This document shows positions 4,847-9,878 of a stretch of DNA of 9,878 bases, in pieces (the first letter of the stretch is position 1; each line of letters starts with the position of its first letter). A program made the position numbers and the translations under genes. The stretch spans positions 1 through 9,878 of the forward strand of contig PEXZ01000039.1 in assembly GCA_002763345.1 (NCBI GenBank). Reading direction: 5' to 3'. Below the pieces are notes generated by a model, which had not been told where the DNA came from, searched no databases, and saw nothing but the letters and a program-made list of their open reading frames with translations. Source of the DNA: Candidatus Micrarchaeota archaeon CG08_land_8_20_14_0_20_59_11. GTDB lineage: Archaea > Micrarchaeota > Micrarchaeia > Norongarragalinales > Norongarragalinaceae.

Positions 4847-6741
4847 TTCAGGCGTATCGAATCGAGGTCCATCGGCGCCCTCGTTTCCACGTGCATCATT
4901 CGGTTCAGCGTGCGCGCCAAGTCCTCGGGCTTGTTCTCGTCGCCGTGCATCGTCAGGATGCGCGACGGTTTCGGCCTCAAATTGCGCACGTAAGCGAGAA
5001 GCTGCGAGCGGTCGCTGTGTCCCGAGAACCCGTCAATCGTGTCGATGCCGAGGTTTATCTTGAGCGCGTCCACCTTGTGGCGTTCGTTCAGCATCGGCAC
5101 TTCCTTCTCGCCGTTCTGTATCTTCCTGCCGAGCGACATCGCGCTCTGGTAACCCACGAAGACGAGCGCGTTGCGCGCGTCGCCTGCCATCATCTTCAGG
5201 AATTCGACGGACGTCCCGCCGGAAAGCATGCCCGACGGCGCGAGTATTACGCAGGGCTCGTCGCCCTCTGCGATGTCCTTCCTGTCCTTGGAAACCACGT
5301 GCTTGAACATCTCCTTGTCGAACGGCGAGTCGTTCTGCAGGATGCGGCGCTGCACGTTGCGCCTCAGGTATTCGGGGTAAATCGTGTGGATTGCCGACGC
5401 CTCCTTGCTCATGCCGTCGATATAGACGGTGATGTTCTCGTCCTTGAGGTGCGACTCGAGCGCGAGCATGATTTCCTGCGCGCGCCCTACTGCGAAGACG
5501 GGAATCAGGACCTTGCCGCGCTGTTCGATTGTCTTGCGTATCGCCTGCACGAGGTGCGCCTCGGCGTCGTCGAGCCGCGGCTGCAAATCGTCGCGCCCGC
5601 CGTACGTGCTCTCGATGAGCAGCGTTTCGATGCGCGGGAAGTACGTGTCCGCCGCGTCGAACAGGTTCGTGCGTCCGAACTTGATGTCGCCGGTGTAGAC
5701 GATGTTGTGCATTCCCTCGCCCACGTGGATGTGGACGCTGCTGCTCCCGAGAATGTGTCCCGCGTTGTGGAACGTAAAGCGGATTTCGGGCGTGACGTCC
5801 GTCACCTCGCCGTAGTCGCGCGTGATGACGTGGTTCAGCTCCTTCTTTATCTCGCGCTCGCCGTACGGCGCGTTGCCTTCGCCCTCGCTGTTCATGACGT
5901 TGATGCAGTCCTGCTGCAGCAGCACCATCAAATCGCGCGTCGGAGGGGTGCAATACGTCGGTCCTTCGTAGCCGTAGGCGTACAGGTAAGGGACGAAACC
6001 GCAGTGGTCCAGGTGCGCGTGCGAGACAATCACCGCGTCGAGCTGCTCGAGCGCGAGGTTCATCGCGTTCAGATACGGGTAAGCGCGTTCCTTGTCGCTG
6101 GTGTCGGCGTTGATTCCGCAGTCGACGAGCACGTTGCTGTGCGGCGTCTGCAGAAGCATGCACGAGCGCCCCACTTCCTTGAACCCGCCGAGCGCGGTAA
6201 TCTTAATCCAGTCGCACGTGCCCTCGGAGATGAACATCTTCTTCCCAAGCCCAAGCAGGAACTTCTTGCGCTCCTCCGAGTTCGCCAGCAGCGCGCCCCT
6301 CACCGCCTTCGAAACCTCGCTCGGGGTCGTCGGCGCGCGCAGGACGCGGGGCGACCATCCCGTATTGAGTATGACGCTCTTCAGGACTGAGCCCCCCTTT
6401 CCAATCGCGATCCCCGGCTTCAGCGCCTCGATTATCACCTCGTTGAAAACCGCGTCGAAGCGCACCTGCTCAACTCCCGCTTCGGGAGGGATGAGCGTCT
6501 TGATTGTCGCGAGCGCCTTTTCGGGCGGCATGAGCGACGCGGCGTCAACCCGCACGAGAACCTTCTTGCGCACTTTTCCGGCAAGCTTCGTGATGAGATT
6601 CTCGTCGCCGTAGAACGCGGAAATATTGCGGACGTAGACGACGACCTGCGGACCCTCGACCTCTATCTTCGTGAGCCCGCATTCGGGCGGCAGCACCTCC
6701 TCCACTGCCGCCTGCAATTCCTTGCTGTTCAGTACAGTCAC
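4843..6741 (-). CDS. aCPSF1 / FttA, KH-domain metallo-beta-lactamase beta-CASP ribonuclease
   Basis: This is the archaeal relative of CPSF73, which cuts nascent RNA and drives factor-dependent transcription termination. The product has 632 residues, the usual length. Two KH-like RNA-binding domains fill residues 1-150, with Gly-Lys-Gly-Gly at 114-117 in the second. The metallo-beta-lactamase core has His-Ala-His-Leu-Asp-His at 241-246 (zinc ligands), His329 in Ala-Gly-His-Ile-Leu-Gly, and Asp352 in Tyr-Thr-Gly-Asp. The beta-CASP part shows Ile-Glu-Ser-Thr-Tyr-Gly at 376-381 (Glu377), His575 in Phe-Ser-Gly-His-Ser-Asp and His599 in Thr-Met-His-Gly. All key residues appear present, so it should be active. 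The start is GTG 6741, with AAGGT on the minus strand as a weak binding site. It lies 42 bases after psmB and overlaps fap7. psmB next to aCPSF1 is a known archaeal neighbourhood. Confidence 0.97.
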   Translation of the reverse strand: MTVLNSKELQAAVEEVLPPECGLTKIEVEGPQVVVYVRNISAFYGDENLITKLAGKVRKKVLVRVDAASLMPPEKALATIKTLIPPEAGVEQVRFDAVFNEVIIEALKPGIAIGKGGSVLKSVILNTGWSPRVLRAPTTPSEVSKAVRGALLANSEERKKFLLGLGKKMFISEGTCDWIKITALGGFKEVGRSCMLLQTPHSNVLVDCGINADTSDKERAYPYLNAMNLALEQLDAVIVSHAHLDHCGFVPYLYAYGYEGPTYCTPPTRDLMVLLQQDCINVMNSEGEGNAPYGEREIKKELNHVITRDYGEVTDVTPEIRFTFHNAGHILGSSSVHIHVGEGMHNIVYTGDIKFGRTNLFDAADTYFPRIETLLIESTYGGRDDLQPRLDDAEAHLVQAIRKTIEQRGKVLIPVFAVGRAQEIMLALESHLKDENITVYIDGMSKEASAIHTIYPEYLRRNVQRRILQNDSPFDKEMFKHVVSKDRKDIAEGDEPCVILAPSGMLSGGTSVEFLKMMAGDARNALVFVGYQSAMSLGRKIQNGEKEVPMLNERHKVDALKINLGIDTIDGFSGHSDRSQLLAYVRNLRPKPSRILTMHGDENKPEDLARTLNRMMHVETRAPMDLDSIRLK

Positions 6742-6783
6742 TAATAATTACCTTATTCGTTTGTCCTGGTTTTCAGTCGCCTT

Positions 6784-7410
6784 TCAGCGCGTTTCTATGA
6801 GCGCCTCGATTTCCTGTTTCGAGTAGCGCTTCGTCCCCGCGCCTGTAACAACGATGAGGTCGATGCCCTCGCCGGTTGCGTTGTCCCTCTTCATCGCGGA
6901 GTTTATAGCCTTCGCCGCGAGCTTGGCGGCTCCCTGCTGATCCATGCCGTCGCGGAACCCGTCGTCAAGGATTCCATAAGCGACGACGCTTCCCGAACCA
7001 GTTGACACGTACTTGTCGGGCAGCAGCCCTCCTGCGAGGTCGATATCAAAAAGACGCGGTTTTTCGTCGTAACCAGCGACTATGAGCTGGACGAGATAGG
7101 GATAGTACTTGCTCCCCTGAAGCACGTTCGCGAGGAGCGTCGCGGCTCCCTCGACGGAGAGCGGCTCGCCGCGCTGGTACTTGTACAGTTCCAGTTCCGC
7201 CTTGAGCATGCGCACGAGCGACTGTGCGTCGCCCACTCCGCCAGCCATCGCCACCGCCATCCTGTCGGACACCATGTGTATCTTTTCGACTTCCTTCGAA
7301 GCGATGAACGTGCCCATCGTCGCGCGCTTGTCGGCTGCCACGATCACTCCCTTGTCGAAGGTGACGCCTACCGTGGTGGTGCCTTTCAAGAACTCTTTTT
7401 GGTCGTTCAT
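6784..7410 (-). CDS. psmB: 20S proteasome beta subunit, active
   Basis: The catalytic subunit of the 20S core, which degrades unfolded proteins in the cytosol. The product has 208 residues. A ten-residue propeptide ends in Lys-Gly and is followed by Thr11, which becomes the N-terminal nucleophile after self-cleavage. In mature numbering the other active-site residues are all visible: Asp17 (residue 27), Lys33 (43), Ser129 (139) and Asp166 (176). Gly-Ser-Gly-Ser at 138-141 is the usual loop. ATG 7410 is preceded by GGGGG at 7424-7420, 9 bases upstream. It is the first gene of the set psmB, aCPSF1, fap7, acidic micro-protein. The alpha subunit and the regulatory ATPase are not in the window, but a likely assembly chaperone lies immediately upstream on the same strand. 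Confidence 0.97.
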   Translation of the reverse strand: MNDQKEFLKGTTTVGVTFDKGVIVAADKRATMGTFIASKEVEKIHMVSDRMAVAMAGGVGDAQSLVRMLKAELELYKYQRGEPLSVEGAATLLANVLQGSKYYPYLVQLIVAGYDEKPRLFDIDLAGGLLPDKYVSTGSGSVVAYGILDDGFRDGMDQQGAAKLAAKAINSAMKRDNATGEGIDLIVVTGAGTKRYSKQEIEALIETR

Positions 7411-7440
7411 ACTCTCAAACCCCCTTTAAGACGCAAAAAA

Positions 7441-7480
7441 TACGGCTATCCATGAAAAACACAGAAAGCGGATTGCCGTA
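7441..7480. repeat. Inverted repeat in the psmB leader/start region
   Basis: TACGGCTATCC (7441-7451) and GGATTGCCGTA (7470-7480) pair at 10 of 11 positions across an 18-base spacer. If psmB is transcribed from the TATA-like element at 7496-7507, the start would fall near 7475, so the repeat would be either an operator at the start site or a hairpin in the 5' leader. It lies 30 bases from the start codon. Confidence 0.6.
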
Positions 7481-7495
7481 CCTATATGGGAAGCA

Positions 7496-7507
7496 AAACT
7501 ATTTAAC
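7496..7507 (-). promoter_or_regulatory. TATA-like element of psmB
   Basis: Minus-strand GGTTAAATAGTT is the best A/T-rich TBP-site candidate upstream of psmB, about 92 bases before the ATG. A second candidate, CCATATAGG at 7481-7490, lies closer and would shift the start to about 7459. Choosing between them needs a mapped transcription start. Confidence 0.4.
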
Positions 7508-7522
7508 CGTTGCGTTTGCCTT

Positions 7523-7549
7523 GCCTTTTCTTTTAGCAAAAGAAAAGGC
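7523..7549. repeat. Perfect 12-bp stem hairpin with 3-base loop
   Basis: GCCTTTTCTTTT (7523-7534) and AAAAGAAAAGGC (7538-7549) are exact reverse complements around AGC. On either strand the transcript would have a U-rich arm. On the minus strand, UUUUCUUUU tracts here and at 7562-7570 could end transcripts from the upstream PAC2 gene before the psmB promoter. It is also the first module of the first tandem element. Confidence 0.75.
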
Positions 7550-7565
7550 GGTGGCTCCGCGAAAA

Positions 7566-7641
7566 GAAAACGCTCCGTCGGGGGGAGGGTCGGGAGGAAC
7601 TTGAAACTGGGGGAAACCGTAGGTTTCCCGCGGTTCGGGCG
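7566..7641. repeat. Structured tandem element, copy 1
   Basis: Shares with copy 2 the blocks GAAAACGC, a G-run, GGAGGA, CTTGAAACTG and GCGGTTC-GGGCG, in the same order and spacing. Between the last two blocks is a perfect 8-bp stem, GGGAAACC (7611-7618) / GGTTTCCC (7622-7629), with loop GTA. Outside it CUUGAA (7600-7605) can pair with UUCGGG (7634-7639) using two G-U pairs, and CUG (7607-7609) with CGG (7631-7633). The orientation of transcription is unknown. No open frame with a plausible start was found in it. Confidence 0.75.
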
Positions 7642-7680
7642 GCACTTCTTTTTCGGCTTCGCCTCAAAAGACCTGCGCTA

Positions 7681-7750
7681 GAAAACGCAGCGCGGGGGAA
7701 TCAGGAGGACCTTGAAACTGAAGGGGGCGGAGCCCCCTGCGGTTCAGGCG
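7681..7750. repeat. Structured tandem element, copy 2, running into the PAC2 gene end
   Basis: The second copy starts 115 bases after the first. Its central stem has another sequence, AGGGGGC (7722-7728) / GCCCCCT (7732-7738) with loop GGA, and the outer stem is CUUGAA (7711-7716) with UUCAGG (7743-7748). A preceding stem CTGCG (7673-7677) / CGCAG (7686-7690) lies at its left edge. Its last seven bases overlap the stop codon, last codon and one further base of the PAC2 gene. On the minus strand the central hairpin immediately follows that stop and may act in transcript end formation. Confidence 0.75.
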
Positions 7751-8475
7751 TACATCGGATTGTCTTCCATCTTCTGGTAGTTGTTGTTCATCGTCTTCAT
7801 CTTGGTGAGCGCCTGCCTCATCTTCGTTTCTATCTTCTCGCCTTCCTGAAGGAGCGGCTTCGTGTCAATCGGCACGCCGATTATTTCGGATAATTTTTCA
7901 AGAAGCCGCGCAGCAGCCTTCGGGTCCATCGCGGCTCCCGTTTCGGCCATGATGTTCGCAGCAGGGAATCCGTCCGCCGCGCATTCCGCGATTAGCACGC
8001 CGCTTACGCCTTGGGTTGCGCCCTCCTTTATCAGTTCGACGTCCTTGGACTTCAGCAAATCCGCCATCGCGTCCGTGCTCGCTATGCCGTGCATCTTCTG
8101 CGAGGGCTGCTCAACCGCGATTCCCGCGAGAGAGTAAATAGCCTTCGCTTTGGAGTCCTTCGCGTATTCGATGATGCGTTCGCTCAGCGGGAAAACGATT
8201 TCCGAGGGAATCACGAATTCGGAAAACAGGACGATGACGTTGTATTTTTCAGAGGCGTATATCCGCGCGGGCGACACGGGCTTGTAGTCGTGTATCGTGG
8301 ATATGGGCGGAAAATGCGTGCTCGTGATGTATCCGACGAGCTTCATGCCCAGCTTTTCCGTGAGGTAGGTGGCGCAAATCGTGCCCACCATGCCTATGCC
8401 TGGGAACCCCTCGATGATTACGGGGTTCTTCAACTTGATTTTCTCAACATCCCTTATCTCGACGCGCATGAACAT
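7744..8475 (-). CDS. PAC2-family proteasome assembly chaperone with HbYX tail (PbaA/PbaB-like)
   Basis: The 243-residue product (from ATG 8475) has the PAC2 fold signature near its start, Gly-Phe-Pro-Gly-Ile-Gly-Met-Val-Gly at 23-31, and the Pro-Pro / Ser-Pro-Ala-Arg-Ile-Tyr block at about 56-73. A Gly-Val-Ser-Gly-Val-Leu block lies near 156-161, and the end is charged and helical. Archaeal PbaA/PbaB are homologues of eukaryotic PAC1/PAC2 that help build or activate the 20S core by inserting a C-terminal hydrophobic-Tyr-X tail into alpha-ring pockets. This protein ends Met-Tyr-Ala, which fits HbYX. It is immediately upstream of psmB on the same strand, separated by the repeat region. Start choice: GTG 8478, ATG 8475 and ATG 8469 are adjacent in frame, and the TATA box predicts transcription start near 8480, so a leaderless or nearly leaderless mRNA is likely. 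Confidence 0.88.
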   Translation of the reverse strand: MFMRVEIRDVEKIKLKNPVIIEGFPGIGMVGTICATYLTEKLGMKLVGYITSTHFPPISTIHDYKPVSPARIYASEKYNVIVLFSEFVIPSEIVFPLSERIIEYAKDSKAKAIYSLAGIAVEQPSQKMHGIASTDAMADLLKSKDVELIKEGATQGVSGVLIAECAADGFPAANIMAETGAAMDPKAAARLLEKLSEIIGVPIDTKPLLQEGEKIETKMRQALTKMKTMNNNYQKMEDNPMYA

Positions 8476-8502
8476 CACTTCCGCAGCGAGAACGGAAGCG
8501 AC

Positions 8503-8511
8503 TTATATAAC
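8503..8511 (-). promoter_or_regulatory. TATA box of the PAC2 gene, overlapping the upstream stop codon
   Basis: Minus-strand GTTATATAA contains the TAA stop of the T2SF gene (8505-8503). Its centre is about 31 bases before ATG 8475 and 28 before GTG 8478, the spacing of a leaderless archaeal promoter. The box is followed by the GC-rich spacer 8479-8502, with no clear ribosome binding site. Confidence 0.55.
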
Positions 8512-9372
8512 GCTTATGCCGCGTACGAGCGCAAAAACGAGCAGCGCGAGCGGCGCGCTCACGGCGAAGTAAAGCACCGCCTTCGCGGCGTTGCCTTCGT
8601 TCGAGGCGATGAACATCGACGCTATCGCGGCGAAAATCACCATGTAGATTTGCTCGCCGAGAACGATGGCTTCCACGAGCGCCTCGTGGTTTTCCACGCT
8701 CACACCGAACTCGCCCGCCGAGGCGAAGTCGAGCGACGAAACGATGTTAAGGAGAAGCCCCAGTATGAGCGGCACCAGCACCGCGCCTCCGGCGAAAAGC
8801 GTGTACTTCTGAATGGTCATCGCGCTCGCGTGCTCCCTTCCGAGCGCCTGCAACCTGAAAATGTCCTCGGCTGCGGAGCGGAACGCCCCCGACATGTCCG
8901 CGCCGCTTTCGTACGAATTTTGGAGCAGCGCTACGGCGCGCCCGAGCAGCAGCGAATCATTCCGCTCCCGCAACGCTTCCAGGGCTTTCGGCACGCTCAT
9001 CCCCGCGCGCACCTGTTTGCCCGCCCTCGCAAATTCCCCGCTAAGCGCGCCGTAGTCGGATTTCGCGACGCTCTCCATCATGCGCTCCGCCGACGTCCTT
9101 CTCGGGAAAGAAGCCATCTGGAACAGCGCCGAAGGCAGGTTATCGTCGATTTCCTTAAGCCGCTTCGAGCGCAGATATCCCAGGTAAAAATAGAGTGCGA
9201 GCGGCGGGAACGCGACCGTCGTGAAGGACAGCAGCACCAGATACGCGAAAGGGGGATGCAGGACGAACAACTCCGCGATGCCCAGCAACAGCGAAACGCC
9301 CGCGACGGCGGCAACCGCTTTTCCGAATCCGCCTTTCCAGCCGATTTTCGCAAGCTCGCTTTCGTACATCAT
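8503..9372 (-). CDS. T2SF-domain membrane platform protein (TadC / ArlJ-like)
   Basis: The 289-residue product is a polytopic membrane protein of the type II secretion F / Tad family, the inner-membrane platform on which the pilus or archaellum ATPase acts. Hydrophobic segments lie at about 20-37, 42-66, 190-212, 240-256 and 266-285. The cytoplasmic helical T2SF domain (about 72-185) shows the usual pattern: Asn-Leu-Pro-Ser-Ala-Leu-Phe-Gln-Met-Ala at 78-87, Gly-Met-Ser-Val-Pro-Lys-Ala-Leu at 124-131 and Leu-Leu-Gln-Asn-Ser-Tyr-Glu-Ser-Gly at 149-157. ATG 9372 overlaps the upstream T2SF gene's stop as ATGA; a second ATG follows at 9369. Two T2SF genes in tandem suggest a heteromeric TadB/TadC platform rather than one two-domain ArlJ protein. 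The ATPase and pilin genes are not in view. Confidence 0.85.
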   Translation of the reverse strand: MMYESELAKIGWKGGFGKAVAAVAGVSLLLGIAELFVLHPPFAYLVLLSFTTVAFPPLALYFYLGYLRSKRLKEIDDNLPSALFQMASFPRRTSAERMMESVAKSDYGALSGEFARAGKQVRAGMSVPKALEALRERNDSLLLGRAVALLQNSYESGADMSGAFRSAAEDIFRLQALGREHASAMTIQKYTLFAGGAVLVPLILGLLLNIVSSLDFASAGEFGVSVENHEALVEAIVLGEQIYMVIFAAIASMFIASNEGNAAKAVLYFAVSAPLALLVFALVRGISVI

Positions 9373-9878
9373 TTACCGCCCAGCAGTATTTTCGGTGTCT
9401 TCTCGCGCAGGTAGAGCAGAATCGCCAAATCCGCCAGCGGGAACAGGACGCAGAACGCGAGCAGGATGTCGTTCGGCGACAGCGTTAGTTGGAGGAACGC
9501 GGAGCCGACGATGACGTAGGCGCTGAAGAACGCGGGCAGGATGCAGCTTACGGAAACGAACAGCAGCCCGAAGAACGTCATGCGCGCCGAATACTGCCTC
9601 GCCTTCGCCGCCTGCAGCCCTATCATCTCGTCCGCGAGCCTGCGCAACCCTTCTGCTCCCGGCGCGCCGTGCTCGTACGCGAACGCGAGTTGCATGTAGG
9701 CGCGCTTCACGAGAAGGGAATCGACGCGCTCCGCTGCCCGCCGCAGCGCTTCCTGCATGCTCTCGCCGCCCTCCTCGACGTCGCGCAGAACCCGTCGGAG
9801 TTCGTGACCAGCCTCGCCGTAGTCGCCTTTAGCAGTGCGCGCCAACGCGCGCTCGAATGCGGTGTTCGCCTGCAGGTC
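9369..9878 (-). CDS. T2SF-domain membrane platform protein (TadB-like), 5' partial
   Basis: The frame is open to the window edge (169 visible residues), so the start lies beyond 9878; the TTG at 9845 is internal. The visible part begins inside the cytoplasmic T2SF domain: Phe-Glu-Arg-Ala-Leu-Ala near the edge, Gly-Gly-Glu-Ser-Met-Gln-Glu-Ala-Leu, Ala-Glu-Arg-Val-Asp-Ser, then Phe-Ala-Tyr-Glu-His-Gly and Arg-Arg-Leu-Ala-Asp-Glu. Two C-terminal hydrophobic segments follow (about visible residues 96-122 and 132-156). This is the same layout as the end of the first half of ArlJ-like proteins. Its TGA overlaps the ATG of the following T2SF gene, so the two are probably made together and form one complex. 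Confidence 0.82.
   Translation of the reverse strand, partial: DLQANTAFERALARTAKGDYGEAGHELRRVLRDVEEGGESMQEALRRAAERVDSLLVKRAYMQLAFAYEHGAPGAEGLRRLADEMIGLQAAKARQYSARMTFFGLLFVSVSCILPAFFSAYVIVGSAFLQLTLSPNDILLAFCVLFPLADLAILLYLREKTPKILLGGK

Noticed and set aside
4891..6390. Long open frame of about 499 codons on the plus strand inside aCPSF1
   Set aside because: It is antisense to a gene with complete catalytic motifs; its product is an Arg/Val/His-rich composition typical of the complement of GC-rich coding DNA, and no domain is recognisable.
7411..7743. A protein gene or tRNA/C-D box RNA in the 333-base gap
   Set aside because: No frame with a credible start and composition, no cloverleaf or GGTTCRANTCC-type arm, and no clear C/C' and D/D' box pair were seen; the space is filled by promoter, inverted repeat and the structured elements.
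7523..7750. CRISPR array
   Set aside because: Only two units, far from identical, with a 115-base period and internal hairpins; there are no short exact repeats with unique spacers and no cas genes.
8011..9414. Plus-strand open frame of about 467 codons across the PAC2 and T2SF genes
   Set aside because: It spans two well-supported minus-strand genes and a promoter, and has a biased Arg/His/Gln-rich product. It is a shadow frame.

Overview
This window is a dense, GC-rich stretch of an archaeal chromosome. The evidence is a set of archaeal information-processing genes: 50S protein L11, two RNase P protein subunits of the Rpp30 and Pop5 families, the KH/metallo-beta-lactamase/beta-CASP termination nuclease aCPSF1 (FttA), a Fap7/AK6-type kinase and a 20S proteasome beta subunit. 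Archaeal TATA elements lie at the expected distances, and overlapping start/stop pairs are common. An unusually short Rpp30 and very tight packing would fit a small-genome (DPANN-like) lineage, but that assignment is an inference.

Layout. Bases 1-908 (+) hold the C-terminal part of a secreted or cell-surface protein with a PEF-CTERM-like tail. It is followed by rpl11 (969-1460, +), then by an A/T-richer gene of unknown function (1489-2160, +). That gene's stop codon overlaps the stop of a convergent lipoprotein gene (2157-2786, -). An interleaved divergent promoter region (about 2787-2837) then starts the plus-strand operon rnp3 - XTP/dITP pyrophosphatase - rnp2 (2838-4151), whose genes overlap. 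Ten bases beyond it ends a minus-strand 37-codon gene for a very acidic micro-protein with regularly spaced Trp/Phe and a strong ribosome binding site. This gene closes the minus-strand set psmB - aCPSF1 - fap7 - micro-protein (7410 to 4162).

Bases 7411-7743 contain no gene. They hold the psmB promoter, an 11-bp inverted repeat near the predicted start of transcription, a perfect 12-bp stem hairpin, and two diverged tandem copies of a structured element whose stems differ in sequence but keep pairing. The second copy runs into the 3' end of the next minus-strand gene. That gene encodes a PAC2-family proteasome assembly chaperone (7744-8475, -) and ends in a Met-Tyr-Ala tail that fits the HbYX proteasome-docking motif. 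Upstream of it lie two overlapping genes for T2SF-domain inner-membrane pilus/secretion proteins (TadB/TadC- or split ArlJ-like). The first of these is cut by the window edge.

How they may work together: the core region groups tRNA 5' maturation (two RNase P subunits that pair with each other in known archaeal enzymes), nucleotide-pool cleaning, transcription termination/mRNA 3'-end cutting, small-subunit assembly and the proteasome with a probable docking chaperone. This resembles the known archaeal habit of clustering RNA-processing and proteasome genes. The least explained items are the tandem structured repeats, the acidic aromatic micro-protein, the unknown gene at 1489-2160 and the reduced Rpp30.
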